Shown here in pieces: positions 50,269-59,934 of a stretch of 64,000 nucleotides of DNA. Numbering within the stretch: position 1 is the stretch's first letter; every line of letters begins with the position of its first letter. The notes under the pieces were generated by a model. The model ran no database searches and had not been told where the DNA came from. It worked only from the letters and a program-made list of their open reading frames with translations. Location of the stretch: contig NFUW01000002.1 of NCBI GenBank assembly GCA_002127285.1, forward strand, positions 954,744-1,018,743. The letters run 5' to 3'. Source of the DNA: Chitinophagaceae bacterium IBVUCB1 (GTDB lineage: Bacteria > Bacteroidota > Bacteroidia > Chitinophagales > Chitinophagaceae). The translations under genes were made by a program, and so were the position numbers.

Positions 50269-51291
50269 CTAAAATTTATAAGCAAATCCTAATGTGAATA
50301 TCTGCTTGGTTTGTACCCAACCCATAAATTCGCCCGGCTCGTTCCTGCTTACTTCCTTGCCGGTAGTAGCATCTATGGTGGTGGCACTATATGGCAGGTC
50401 GTTATCGTACATCAGCGTTACACCCAATGAAACAGTCAGATATTTATTTGCCTTATACAGCAGCAGGTTGTCCCAAAGCCAGTCTATATTGCCGGGGTTA
50501 TCTTTTTTCACAACCTTCCCTGTAGCATCCGTTACATCTTTTGCCAGATAGTTTACATAGAAATCGAGCCTTGTTCGGTATGCCAATGGCTTATCAAGGT
50601 CTGTATTGTAACGGCCTGTGAAATATGCACCCAATTCAAAACGAGATGTTTTGCCGTTCTCTACACCGTACGCCCCTGCGGGGTTGCGGAGTGTATAATA
50701 CAGGTCAACCAGCGTCATACGTGCAGCAGCGGGTGAGAAGAAAAGGCTCATATTATTACCCTTGCGATATTCCAAACCGGCAGCCAGTGTAATGTAGGCT
50801 GGTGATAAGAAATTAGATACCGAAAACGTATCCCAGTTTTTGGAATTGTAATCGTAACCTTTTGAAAACTGCGATTTGAAGTTTAACAAGCCTGTTATGT
50901 AGAAGTCTTTGGCAGTATCTATACGAACACCGTATTTAGAAGTAAAATCTATACGGTCATCCATTTTGCGGGGTACAAAATTGTTTGAATAAGCATAAAA
51001 CAATGCATAGTTCAGGTCGAGATTATTCGTCCATACTTGTCTATGATACAGGCGAGTAACATAGCCATTAAACAAGCCATTCACCGTCATAGAAGCCAAT
51101 TCACCACCTGCTGCCCAGTTGTGCAGAAAACCTTGATTAAGACCCACATTCAGCAAACCGCCTCTCATCCATGCAACGGTATCTTTGTTTTGAGAAGCCA
51201 GCGACTTCTTCATGTCTTCGGTTTTACCCAATTGTGCATATGCTTGTGTTGCTGCGAAACCAAACGCCAGTAAGAGTAATTGTTTTTTCAT
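50269..51291 (-). CDS. DUF3078 outer-membrane protein
   Basis: 340 residues from the ATG at 51291 (the TTG two codons earlier is less likely). Signal peptide ending AYAQ, then the DUF3078 pattern (W-x-x-GG-x-x-x-x-x-NQ-x-x-x-NWAAGGE near residue 45) and a series of amphipathic strands ending in FTLGFAYKF, a typical C-terminal barrel strand. Function unknown. It is 21 bp after gldB and on the same strand, so probably cotranscribed. Confidence 0.8.
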   Translation of the reverse strand: MKKQLLLLAFGFAATQAYAQLGKTEDMKKSLASQNKDTVAWMRGGLLNVGLNQGFLHNWAAGGELASMTVNGLFNGYVTRLYHRQVWTNNLDLNYALFYAYSNNFVPRKMDDRIDFTSKYGVRIDTAKDFYITGLLNFKSQFSKGYDYNSKNWDTFSVSNFLSPAYITLAAGLEYRKGNNMSLFFSPAAARMTLVDLYYTLRNPAGAYGVENGKTSRFELGAYFTGRYNTDLDKPLAYRTRLDFYVNYLAKDVTDATGKVVKKDNPGNIDWLWDNLLLYKANKYLTVSLGVTLMYDNDLPYSATTIDATTGKEVSRNEPGEFMGWVQTKQIFTLGFAYKF

Positions 51292-51312
51292 CTGCAATAT
51301 GTATTTGTTTGA

Positions 51313-52389
51313 TTATTTCGGTTTGTATTTCGATTCCTGCAAAAAGCGTTGTTCGTCTATCGGCAATGCCAACAACTTATCCAAAGTCATATCGGGGTGC
51401 TGAGCCATATAGGATTTCACAATATGCAAGCCTATGAATGTACCTACTTCGCCGGGGCTCTCATTGCTCATTCCTGCTGCTGACGGGCCTTCCATTACAT
51501 AACGTACTACTTTTTGCAGGCTGGTTTCGTAGAGAAAATTCTGCGCGATGAAGAAATTATAAATACCCGCTTCATTCTCTTCGCACCATTTCAGTTGCTT
51601 ATCTGTATATGCAAGGCGTATGTGTTTGGGTACAAAAGGTAATACTTTCTCTACATAATATGCTTCTTTTCCACGCTGTATCATCATGTGCAGCAGGGTT
51701 TTGCCTTCCATATCAAAAGCGGCATTGTCCCTGTACATGGCTTTGAAAGCAGCAACGGGTATATATTCTTTCTGCAATTGCGCACTCCAGTATTCAGGCA
51801 CACCTACTGCTTTGTAATAAGGGTATGATGCTCCCAAAAACATATCGAGCCCAATACCCAGTATGGTGCTATCGTAGGTGAATGCCCCCCAGTTGTTGAG
51901 CCACGAAATCATATAAACGACTTTGCGTTCATTCGTATTGGGGAAATAATGCTTGTGATATTGAAATCCTTTTTGCAACCATTCGTCCACTTCTTTGGTA
52001 TCGGGGTAATGTTTGGCAACTGTATCGAGCAAGCCGCGATAGTCTTTATGTGTAAGAAAGCTACGCATACCCAGTTTTATGCCTTGTACCGTATCGTTAT
52101 AGTTTCCCTGTATGCCCAAGCCCATGAGTGTATCGAGAAAGAAAGGCAGAAAATCGGGGTATTTGCTTTGCAATTGTTGCAAGCCTGCCGCTATGTTGTT
52201 GGTATCAATAGCAGTGATGTCTTTATCCAAACGCCTCTTATTAAGTGCCACTTTTACGTCAGACACATCGGGGGCTTTTTCACCATCACCACAACTAACC
52301 AATACCACCATAGGAATAGCTACTAATAGCGATTTCAACAGTCTTTTATCAACAATCAGGTGCTTTGTTGTGGATAACGGATTGAACAT
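51313..52389 (-). CDS. gldB: gliding-motility lipoprotein GldB-like
   Basis: 358 residues: a long N-terminal leader ending in a lipobox (VVLVSC), then the GldB family pattern, with R-x-D-x-x-[IL] near residue 50, YPDFLPFF, and Y-x-x-Y-LG-x-SYPYY-like (GASYPYYKAVGVP) central blocks. GldB is needed for Flavobacterium gliding and T9SS; the presence of T9SS cargo in this window fits. The rest of the gld/spr genes are not here. A full -7 box lies at 52418-52425. Confidence 0.82.
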   Translation of the reverse strand: MFNPLSTTKHLIVDKRLLKSLLVAIPMVVLVSCGDGEKAPDVSDVKVALNKRRLDKDITAIDTNNIAAGLQQLQSKYPDFLPFFLDTLMGLGIQGNYNDTVQGIKLGMRSFLTHKDYRGLLDTVAKHYPDTKEVDEWLQKGFQYHKHYFPNTNERKVVYMISWLNNWGAFTYDSTILGIGLDMFLGASYPYYKAVGVPEYWSAQLQKEYIPVAAFKAMYRDNAAFDMEGKTLLHMMIQRGKEAYYVEKVLPFVPKHIRLAYTDKQLKWCEENEAGIYNFFIAQNFLYETSLQKVVRYVMEGPSAAGMSNESPGEVGTFIGLHIVKSYMAQHPDMTLDKLLALPIDEQRFLQESKYKPK

Positions 52390-52417
52390 AGCAGTTTACG
52401 CTTTATTTTTACGGCGG

Positions 52418-52425
52418 CAAAAATA
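52418..52425 (-). promoter_or_regulatory. -7 promoter box of gldB-DUF3078
   Basis: TATTTTTG on the minus strand, 28 bp before the gldB ATG. Confidence 0.45.
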
Positions 52426-52477
52426 GGCTTATTTTTTTGCCATCTGATAAGGATTTACAGGCTAACCCATAGTATAT

Positions 52478-53308
52478 ATGAAAAAAATATCCGTACTGGT
52501 TTTATTATGCACCATTGCCATCAACGCATCTGCACAACGATATGAATACGGCGAACCCGTACCAATAAACGAAGGTAAAAAACGCAACAGAGGCGGTGGT
52601 GATGTAGAATTAAAAAAAGTACGCTTCGGTGCATTCATCGCACCCAACTCCGGCTGGATGAAACCTACGGCCAATAAGAGTGATGACAAACTCTACACGG
52701 TAGAAAAAGGCAGCTCTCAAATAGGTTTTACATGGGGCTTGATGATGGATTATTATTTTGCTGAAAACTATGGTATAGCCACTGGCTTCCAACTCAACAG
52801 GATGGGTGGTGGCATATCGGTAGCACAAAATCCTGCCGTAACTCCGCCAACAACTACTAACCTCGTAAGGTCTGCTGACTTTACATACAAACTGCAATAT
52901 CTTGAAGTACCCTTCGGGCTGAAGCTGCGCAGCGATGATTTGGGTGGTGTGCGTGTATTCGGGCAGATAGGTATATCAGCGGGTATTACACTCAGCAAAA
53001 AAACTACTTATGATGTGGTGTTTACAGATACCTTGTCTGGCACAACAATAGAGAAAAGAGCAAGTGGTGAAAACGAAAAAATATCAGGACTTGGCATTAC
53101 GCCAATATTATTCCAAATGAATGTGGGCGGTGGTATTGAATATGCCATTACCGAAAAAATGAGCATCTATGCTGCATTGTTATTCAATAATGGTTTTACA
53201 CCCGATGTTACCAACCCCAAAGAACTGGATTTGGATTTTAAGGGCAGATTCAGCGATGGCAATGTACGGATGAATAATATTGCTTTGCGCATAGGCATGT
53301 TTTTCTAA
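52478..53308 (+). CDS. outer-membrane beta-barrel protein (PorT-like fold)
   Basis: 276 residues: signal peptide ending ASAQ, a charged Arg/Lys/Gly-rich stretch (about 25-48), then a PF13568-like barrel with GAFIAPNSGW, LMMDYYFAENYGIATG and EVPFGLKLRSDD blocks, ending in a IALRIGMFF strand. Not specially close to the three barrels near 35-37 kb. Divergent from gldB; followed by an imperfect terminator. Confidence 0.8.
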   Translation: MKKISVLVLLCTIAINASAQRYEYGEPVPINEGKKRNRGGGDVELKKVRFGAFIAPNSGWMKPTANKSDDKLYTVEKGSSQIGFTWGLMMDYYFAENYGIATGFQLNRMGGGISVAQNPAVTPPTTTNLVRSADFTYKLQYLEVPFGLKLRSDDLGGVRVFGQIGISAGITLSKKTTYDVVFTDTLSGTTIEKRASGENEKISGLGITPILFQMNVGGGIEYAITEKMSIYAALLFNNGFTPDVTNPKELDLDFKGRFSDGNVRMNNIALRIGMFF

Positions 53309-53340
53309 ACAAGTTTCTATTTAACCAAAACATAGAAAAA

Positions 53341-53376
53341 GTCCCGCATCTGTATGGTGCAGGATTTGTTTTTTTG
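53341..53376 (+). terminator. terminator after the barrel gene
   Basis: Imperfect stem GTCCCGCATC / GGTGCAGGAT followed by a T-rich tract. Confidence 0.55.
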
Positions 53377-53383
53377 TTGCTTT

Positions 53384-53405
53384 TGTCAGGAGATAACTCC
53401 TGACA
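53384..53405 (-). terminator. terminator of the 53418-53813 gene
   Basis: Perfect 9-bp stem TGTCAGGAG / CTCCTGACA with an ATAA loop; on the minus strand it is followed by AAAGCAACAAAAAAA rather than a U tract, so efficiency is doubtful. Confidence 0.5.
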
Positions 53406-53417
53406 ACACAATAACAA

Positions 53418-53813
53418 CTAATAGAAATATTTTTTTAGTACTGAAGATGGATAAGGGCAAGACATATCAAAGAAATAATAATCCTCTGTATTGATTAATA
53501 TTTTCGAGTTCTTTGGATTACTTTTTTGATATAATACATCAAATTTGAGCCCAACAAAATCATTAGAATTACTTTCTATCATATCAGAATGCTGTTCCTT
53601 ACTATAGTATTTTTTTGAATTTACATTATACGAATAATATACTGTTACCGAACTATATTTTGATTGATTTGCATGTACTTTATATACAAATCCAATCGTA
53701 TGATTATGCTCTTTTTTTATCGCATATAATCTCATCTTATATCGAATAGTCCAATAAGTTGCAAGGGCAATAAATAAAAAAATAATTATTTGGATATATC
53801 TTTTCTTACTCAT
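53418..53813 (-). CDS. AT-rich hypothetical membrane-anchored protein
   Basis: 131 residues. One N-terminal membrane helix (about 6-23), then a Tyr/Ser/Lys/Asn-rich domain resembling small beta-rich DUF3592-like proteins (weak impression only). Base composition is clearly AT-richer than in the flanking genes and the codon choice is AT-ended. It stands alone between two terminator-like hairpins and nadE. No homologous family recognised; possibly acquired. Confidence 0.5.
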   Translation of the reverse strand: MSKKRYIQIIIFLFIALATYWTIRYKMRLYAIKKEHNHTIGFVYKVHANQSKYSSVTVYYSYNVNSKKYYSKEQHSDMIESNSNDFVGLKFDVLYQKSNPKNSKILINTEDYYFFDMSCPYPSSVLKKYFY

Positions 53814-53879
53814 CTATCATTATTTGCATAACATATTTGCACGAAAGCTTGATACAATTATATTTTGTATAAGATACGT

Positions 53880-53887
53880 TACTTTTG
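53880..53887 (+). promoter_or_regulatory. -7 promoter box of nadE, 7 bp from its start codon
   Basis: TACTTTTG immediately before the ATG at 53895. The expected transcription start falls at or within a few bases of the ATG, so a leaderless mRNA is possible. Confidence 0.5.
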
Positions 53888-53894
53888 ATACAGG

Positions 53895-55574
53895 ATGAAA
53901 ATATTTCTTGCACAACAGAATTACCATATAGGCAATTTTGAGGCGAATACGGCAAAAATCATTGATGCCATCAGGCAGGCAAAGTTGCAGGGTTGCGATT
54001 TGATTGTGTTTTCGGAGTTATCTGTATGTGGTTATCCGCCAAGAGATTTTTTGGAGTTCAATGATTTTATAGAGCAATGCGATAAGGCGGTAGATGCCAT
54101 ACGCAAAGAAGCAGATATAATAGGTGTAATAATAGGTGCACCAACACGCAACAATACCATTGAGGGCAAAGACCTGCACAACAGTGCCTACCTGCTGTAC
54201 AATGAAGAAGTGGTAGGTATTGCTCATAAAACACTACTGCCCACTTACGATATATTTGACGAGTATCGCTACTTTGAACCTGCCGACAGTTGGAACGTGA
54301 TAGAATTCAAAGGCAGAAGAATAGCCCTTACAATATGTGAGGATATATGGAATCTCGGCAATAACCCACTGTATAAAATATGCCCTATGGACAGGCTGAT
54401 GGAGCAACGCCCCGACCTGATGATAAACATCAGCGCGTCGCCGTTTAACTATCTGCATGCAGAGGGGCGTATGAGCATGGTGAAACAAAACGTAGCCAAA
54501 TACAAGCTGCCGATGGTGTATTGCAATACGGTAGGTTCGCAAACTGAAATAGTTTTTGATGGCGGCTCTTTGGTGATGGATGCGCAGCAGAACATTGTTG
54601 CAGAGCTGCCCTATTTTGAAGAAGCATTGCAAAGTGTAACGCTGGATGGTGCTGGCTTTACAGAGCAGATTGTAAAACCTGCAGCTGCCATACCTATTGC
54701 AGAATTGCTGCCTGACGGCTTTGATGATGATTATGATATAGACGAAATACACAAAGCACTGATACTTGGCATAAGGGATTATTTTGGCAAGATGGGTTTC
54801 AGCAAAGCTATTGTTGCATCTTCCGGCGGTATAGACAGCGCAGTAGTATTAGCATTGGCTTACGAGGCATTGGGGGCAGATAATGTTCATGCGTTGCTGA
54901 TGCCGTCGCAATACTCTACCAGCCACTCTGTAAGCGATGCGGAGCAACTATCTAAAAACCTGAACAGCACATACGACATACTACCCATCAAAGATATTTT
55001 TGAGCAGTACCAACATACACTTGAGCCTGTTTTCAAAGGCTTGCCGTTTAATGTGGCAGAAGAAAACCTGCAATCTCGCATCAGGGGTGCGTTGGTGATG
55101 GCACTATCCAATAAGTTTGGCTCTATACTGCTCAATACTTCCAACAAAAGCGAACTGGCCACCGGCTATGGCACACTCTATGGCGATATGGCAGGTGGGT
55201 TGGGCGTATTGGGCGATTTGTATAAAATGCAGGTATATGCACTGGCACGCTACATCAACCGAAATGGTGAAGTAATACCGCAAAATATAATAGACAAAGC
55301 ACCATCTGCAGAGCTGCGCCCCAACCAAAAAGATAGCGACAGCCTGCCAGAATACAATGTGCTGGACCCGATTTTGTATCAATACATAGAATGCAGAAAA
55401 GGGCCGAAAGAAATCATTGCGATGGGTTTTGATACCACCCTTGTAAACCGCATACTGAAACTGGTAAACATGAACGAGTATAAACGCAACCAGTTTTGCC
55501 CCATTATTCGTGTATCGCCCAAGGCATTTGGTATAGGGCGTAGAGTGCCTATTGTAGGTAAGTATTTATCTTAG
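53895..55574 (+). CDS. nadE: glutamine-dependent NAD+ synthetase
   Basis: 559 residues in two parts. An N-terminal nitrilase-type glutaminase (about 1-260) has the Glu-Lys-Cys triad: FSELSVCGYPPRD (Glu near 43), HKTLLPTYDIFDE (Lys), and LTICEDIW (Cys near 150). A C-terminal NAD synthetase domain (about 285-559) has the ATP-pyrophosphatase loop SSGGIDSAVV. It makes NAD+ from deamido-NAD, Gln and ATP. Its 3' end overlaps the convergent sensor-kinase gene by 9 bases. Confidence 0.95.
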   Translation: MKIFLAQQNYHIGNFEANTAKIIDAIRQAKLQGCDLIVFSELSVCGYPPRDFLEFNDFIEQCDKAVDAIRKEADIIGVIIGAPTRNNTIEGKDLHNSAYLLYNEEVVGIAHKTLLPTYDIFDEYRYFEPADSWNVIEFKGRRIALTICEDIWNLGNNPLYKICPMDRLMEQRPDLMINISASPFNYLHAEGRMSMVKQNVAKYKLPMVYCNTVGSQTEIVFDGGSLVMDAQQNIVAELPYFEEALQSVTLDGAGFTEQIVKPAAAIPIAELLPDGFDDDYDIDEIHKALILGIRDYFGKMGFSKAIVASSGGIDSAVVLALAYEALGADNVHALLMPSQYSTSHSVSDAEQLSKNLNSTYDILPIKDIFEQYQHTLEPVFKGLPFNVAEENLQSRIRGALVMALSNKFGSILLNTSNKSELATGYGTLYGDMAGGLGVLGDLYKMQVYALARYINRNGEVIPQNIIDKAPSAELRPNQKDSDSLPEYNVLDPILYQYIECRKGPKEIIAMGFDTTLVNRILKLVNMNEYKRNQFCPIIRVSPKAFGIGRRVPIVGKYLS

Positions 55575-58193
55575 CGATGCTACCTGCACCTCTGATGGTG
55601 CAATACCGAATTGTAATTTGTAAGAACGACTGAAATAGGACAAGTTGCTGAAACCCGTCATGTAAGCAATTTCAGAAATATTGCGCTTGCCGGCTTGCAG
55701 CATTTTCTGTGCTTCGTTCAGCCTTACAGAGCGTATAAACTCTACCGGTGTTAGCCCAGTCGCTACTTTTATTTCTCTTTGCAAACGGTTACGCCCCAAA
55801 TTAAAGTGCTTGCCCATCGTATTTACGTTCAGGCTATCTCTATCAAGGTGTTCCAATATATAGTCTATATATTGCTGTACCTGATTGTCTGCAACCAGTT
55901 CTTCTCCTTGTTGTGTATCATTAGTTAGCAATACAGGTTTGTTCAGGTATTCAGCCACAAAACTATCGCGCAGGCGTTTGCGTTGTTTCAGTGTACTGTC
56001 TGCAATAGCCAACAATTCTTCTAACTGAAAAGGTTTGGTGAGATAATTATCTGCACCTAACTGATACAAATCTACTTTACTGTTTAGCTGTCCTTTGGCA
56101 CTCAATACAATGATAGGTATATGCCCGATTGTATCAGAGTTTTTTACTGCATTTACCAAATCTTCACCGTTCATATTGGGCATCATCAGGTCGGTAATTA
56201 CAATATCTGGGATATTGTCCTGTATCAGCTGCAATGCCTGCTTACCATCAAAAGCTGTCATCACTTTAAATCCATTGCTCTCAAAAGCCTGAGATATAAA
56301 CGCATTCAGCTCAGCATGGTCTTCGGCAACTACCATCAATGGCAGTTTATCTTCATTCTCTACCTCTGTATGTACGATAATCCTTTCTGCATCCGGTGTA
56401 TTCACATCGGGCGATGTAACAGGCATGGTAATGCTGAATACAGTACCCTTAGCAGGTTCGGATTTCACAGCTATTTTGCCCCCCAATTGTGTAATGTATT
56501 CCTTTACTAAAGAAAGCCCTATGCCAGTGCCCTTATGGTTGTTTACATCTATCTTATAAAAGCGTTCAAATATTTTTTCCTGTTCATCGGCAGGTATGCC
56601 TACGCCTGTATCTTTTATCTCTATGCTTATCAAGCCTGCACCGCTGTTTACACGTATGCCTATCAGTTCGTCTTTGGGTGTATGCTTAAAGGCGTTCTGC
56701 AACAGATTGTGTATAGACTGCGAAAGCCTGAAATGGTCTGACACAATGGTCAAGTGCTGCGGCACATCCAGCGTGAAGGTGATACCCGTTTCTATGGCAA
56801 GCGGTTCATATTGTTCGTAAATGCCTTTTACCATGGCTGTTATATCTATGGTTTCTGGCTTCAACTTACCTATTCCTAGGTCCACATGGTTTAGTTGCAG
56901 CAACTGCTCTACCATTGCCATCAGGTGATTGGTGTTTTTCAGTATGTAGGCTACCTGTTGTTTTACATGCGGGTCTTTGGCTATATTATTTATTTGTGTT
57001 GCAGGCCCAAGAATAAGCGACAGGGGCGTTTTTAAGTCGTGCGATATATTGGTAATGAATTTGCTCTTCAATGCTTCCAGTTCGCGGGTTTTATTGGCTT
57101 CCAGTTCCTGCTTTTCTGCTTCCAGTATTTTTTGTTCTACACGTTGCTTCGCAATTTTAATACTGCAAAACGCTGCTATCAAACGGAACACCTGCAAGTG
57201 GTTGTGTTGGTAATACCTTTTCTTAGGATGCTCGGAGTCTATTACACCCAATACTTCATCGCCAATAGATATAGGCACTGCCAACTCCGACATACGAAAG
57301 GCGTCGTCTACAATATAATCTTTACTTTGACTGGTATCTTCTATCAGTATGGGTTCGTTGGTAAGGAATACCTTTCCTACAATACCCTTGCCAGGTGGTA
57401 TTTCAATAGGGTTGATGATTTGCTGTGTAGTTGCCGATTTACCTCCATAAGCTGCTACCTGTACCAGTTTATTCTTATCCGCATCGTAGAGATATATTAC
57501 AAAATCGTCTAAATCCAGCAAGGGTATGCACTCTTTAGTTACATTCCACAATACTTCCTGCAAGGGCTTTTCTTCCATCAATATCCGCGAAAGCCGTTGG
57601 CTCAACTCCTCTATTTTATCAAAATGCCTTTCAAAAAACTTCATCTTCTGCTCACCGAATTTGAAGTCTATAATCAGCAAATAAGTATTGCAGCCTGCCA
57701 CCACTATACCAATTATCAATGGCACTACCATCTCGGTAACACCCGCCGCCTTGCCAGAATTGTAAACAGTGCTGACACCCATAGAGCCGAGGCATAGGGT
57801 GATGCTAAGCATCAGATACACGAAATTCATATACCCCCGCCGCTCGCATATCAGCATACTCATAGCCCATGCGCAAATGGTAATGATATCTGCCCTGTTG
57901 ATATTGTGATAATTGGCAGTATAGATATGCAGCGATAAGGCAGAAAGCATAATAAGCCAACACAAGGGCATTTGCCATGCTTCCTTCAGTGCAGACCATG
58001 AAAATATAACAACAAGAAATACAGCAGACAGTACAATACCGTCTGCTGTATTAATATCTAAAATAGATTTGCCCGGCAGCAAATTACCGCAAGCGTGCAG
58101 CAACAGTATAGCACCCATCCACTCCTTCATACGGCGTGGTGTGCCACCCGGGTTAACCGTACGTTTTAAATATGCTTTTACTTTCCCAAACAC
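55566..58193 (-). CDS. hybrid sensor histidine kinase with response regulator and AraC DNA-binding domain
   Basis: 875 residues. N-terminal membrane domain (about 25-180, five to six helices, no large periplasmic sensor), GAF domain (about 195-345), short coiled coil, then HisKA with NISHDLKTP (phospho-His near 385). HATPase follows (HNLLQNAFKHTP, DTGVGIP, GTGIGLSL), then a receiver domain with VAEDH and Asp in ITDLMMPNMNG. The C-terminal AraC HTH (about 775-870) ends in GFSNLSYFSRSYK. It resembles HTCS regulators but lacks their Y_Y_Y/propeller sensor. The start is a GTG, 5 bp after the upstream delta-60 protein gene. Confidence 0.88.
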   Translation of the reverse strand: MFGKVKAYLKRTVNPGGTPRRMKEWMGAILLLHACGNLLPGKSILDINTADGIVLSAVFLVVIFSWSALKEAWQMPLCWLIMLSALSLHIYTANYHNINRADIITICAWAMSMLICERRGYMNFVYLMLSITLCLGSMGVSTVYNSGKAAGVTEMVVPLIIGIVVAGCNTYLLIIDFKFGEQKMKFFERHFDKIEELSQRLSRILMEEKPLQEVLWNVTKECIPLLDLDDFVIYLYDADKNKLVQVAAYGGKSATTQQIINPIEIPPGKGIVGKVFLTNEPILIEDTSQSKDYIVDDAFRMSELAVPISIGDEVLGVIDSEHPKKRYYQHNHLQVFRLIAAFCSIKIAKQRVEQKILEAEKQELEANKTRELEALKSKFITNISHDLKTPLSLILGPATQINNIAKDPHVKQQVAYILKNTNHLMAMVEQLLQLNHVDLGIGKLKPETIDITAMVKGIYEQYEPLAIETGITFTLDVPQHLTIVSDHFRLSQSIHNLLQNAFKHTPKDELIGIRVNSGAGLISIEIKDTGVGIPADEQEKIFERFYKIDVNNHKGTGIGLSLVKEYITQLGGKIAVKSEPAKGTVFSITMPVTSPDVNTPDAERIIVHTEVENEDKLPLMVVAEDHAELNAFISQAFESNGFKVMTAFDGKQALQLIQDNIPDIVITDLMMPNMNGEDLVNAVKNSDTIGHIPIIVLSAKGQLNSKVDLYQLGADNYLTKPFQLEELLAIADSTLKQRKRLRDSFVAEYLNKPVLLTNDTQQGEELVADNQVQQYIDYILEHLDRDSLNVNTMGKHFNLGRNRLQREIKVATGLTPVEFIRSVRLNEAQKMLQAGKRNISEIAYMTGFSNLSYFSRSYKLQFGIAPSEVQVASLR

Positions 58194-58198
58194 AAATA

Positions 58199-59758
58199 CT
58201 ATCTATTGATGTTTATTGGCGAAACCGATTGCCCATCAGCCGATTTTACTTTTATGTAATATAAGCCATTTGCTACAGTTTGTGGAATGGCATAAGTATT
58301 GTTTGTTCCTGCCCACTGTGCTGCTACCCTACCCGATGCATCTACCATCCACACCTCATCTACCTTTGTGCTTGTAGAAATACTGAAATATCCAGACGCA
58401 GGATTAGGATATATTTTTACTTGCGGTGCAACTGTAGCAGATACCACTGTAGATGCTGCTTTGTTTTCAAGGTTTAGCCTGTAAACTAAAAACTCATTTT
58501 TATTTGTAGCTGTGTTTTTCGCCCCACCGGCTATTAATACCTTACCATCCGGTTGTGGTATCATAATAGCTAAACTACCTATCGTAAACAATGATACATC
58601 TGGTGAATGCAGTATAATACCACTATTACCATAGTCAAGGCGCATATTGCCCGATTCATCAAATACAATACATTGCAGATGCCTTTTATTATCAATGTCT
58701 ATATAGTTCGACATTACAAAAAAGTAGCCGTTCTTCATCTCCATTACATCTGCAAAACGGTCATCTTCTGCCAGATTGGTTTTGTCATACGCAATTACCC
58801 CTTTGCCCGATGCAAATACATTATCCATTATACCCGCAGTATCCACCATTAACAACACGCCTGCATCATCATTATTAGCTTTCTTTTGCACGCCTGTAAT
58901 CAATAGTTTGTTTTTTGATGTGCGTATCATATTAGTTGCTTGTGTAGATTTACCATCCAGCGAGAATTTGAATTTACTGGCTACACCAAATACAGGCATA
59001 CCCTGCCCTGCATTATTCAGCTTCGCCATGCCTATCTGTGCAAGTACACCATCAGATATAGTACCTAATACTATGATGTTGCCGCCTGGAAGCACTTCCA
59101 TATCTACAAGATTGCCTTGTGTTTGCCCTACAAATACTATAGACGAAATACCATCTCCCGAAAACGTATTGTCGGGTGTGCCGTCTGCCATCAGGCGCAC
59201 CATTACCATATTGCTGGTGTTATTGCCATAATTGGTACAGCCTATCAGTATTTTACCGTCAGGCATTACTTTTATCTTCATGGCTGTTTCATTATCGCCT
59301 GCATCTATTACTACCTTACCGTTATTGCCCCAGGTATTGTCTACACTCCCATCTGTATTAATTTTATATATTACTACGTCTATATCATTTGCTCCTTGTG
59401 CAGAACCACCTAATAATACCTTTCCGTCTGGCAGCACTTCCATACAGTACATATTATCGTCTGCTCCTAACAAAGGGTCGTACATACCATAACTGGCACC
59501 TTGCAGGCTACTATCAGGCATGCCGTTTGCTTTAAATTTTGCCAGTAATAAATCTTGATTAGAACCGCTAACTTCGCCCGCCATCATAAACTTGCCATCG
59601 GGCAGCAAGCGCATGTCTTTGGGGCTGTGTGATACAGCAGTAGTAGATGTCCAGCGCATGACACCGTTGTTACCAAAACTGCTGTCTAATGTGCCGGGTA
59701 CTTGTGCATTGGCGACCAAACCTGCCAGCATTGTGCATAGTAATATTGCCTTTTTCAT
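58199..59758 (-). CDS. T9SS protein with delta-60 (NHL-like) repeats
   Basis: 519 residues from the ATG at 59758, which begins a signal peptide ending ANAQ. The body has delta-60-type repeats: GTLDSSFGNNGV, then recurring [ML]-x-x-x-x-L-[LP]-DGKF/V-x-[MIL]-x-G units about every 50-60 residues (e.g. LPDGKFMMAGE, LPDGKVLLGG, MPDGKILIG). The last ~75 residues are a T9SS sorting domain (KIYPNPASG, EVWMVDASGR, GLYYIKV). It is immediately followed by the hybrid sensor kinase, so the two are probably cotranscribed. Confidence 0.82.
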   Translation of the reverse strand: MKKAILLCTMLAGLVANAQVPGTLDSSFGNNGVMRWTSTTAVSHSPKDMRLLPDGKFMMAGEVSGSNQDLLLAKFKANGMPDSSLQGASYGMYDPLLGADDNMYCMEVLPDGKVLLGGSAQGANDIDVVIYKINTDGSVDNTWGNNGKVVIDAGDNETAMKIKVMPDGKILIGCTNYGNNTSNMVMVRLMADGTPDNTFSGDGISSIVFVGQTQGNLVDMEVLPGGNIIVLGTISDGVLAQIGMAKLNNAGQGMPVFGVASKFKFSLDGKSTQATNMIRTSKNKLLITGVQKKANNDDAGVLLMVDTAGIMDNVFASGKGVIAYDKTNLAEDDRFADVMEMKNGYFFVMSNYIDIDNKRHLQCIVFDESGNMRLDYGNSGIILHSPDVSLFTIGSLAIMIPQPDGKVLIAGGAKNTATNKNEFLVYRLNLENKAASTVVSATVAPQVKIYPNPASGYFSISTSTKVDEVWMVDASGRVAAQWAGTNNTYAIPQTVANGLYYIKVKSADGQSVSPININR

Positions 59759-59884
59759 AATTTTTTGATTTTGACACAATATTCCGCCAAGAATCAGCCT
59801 AAGGCTTTCAAATAATGCACCAATCCTTGCATTTATTGCACTGTGTGTAAATAATACAAACAATATGCAAAAAGTACAAACAAA

Positions 59885-59910
59885 CAAAGCGTCCTTACGG
59901 GGACGCTTTG
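59885..59910 (-). terminator. terminator after secreted-protein copy 2
   Basis: Stem CAAAGCGTCC / GGACGCTTTG; nearly the same sequence as the hairpin following copy 1. Confidence 0.7.
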
Positions 59911-59934
59911 CTTGTTTATGATTATGTATTCTTA

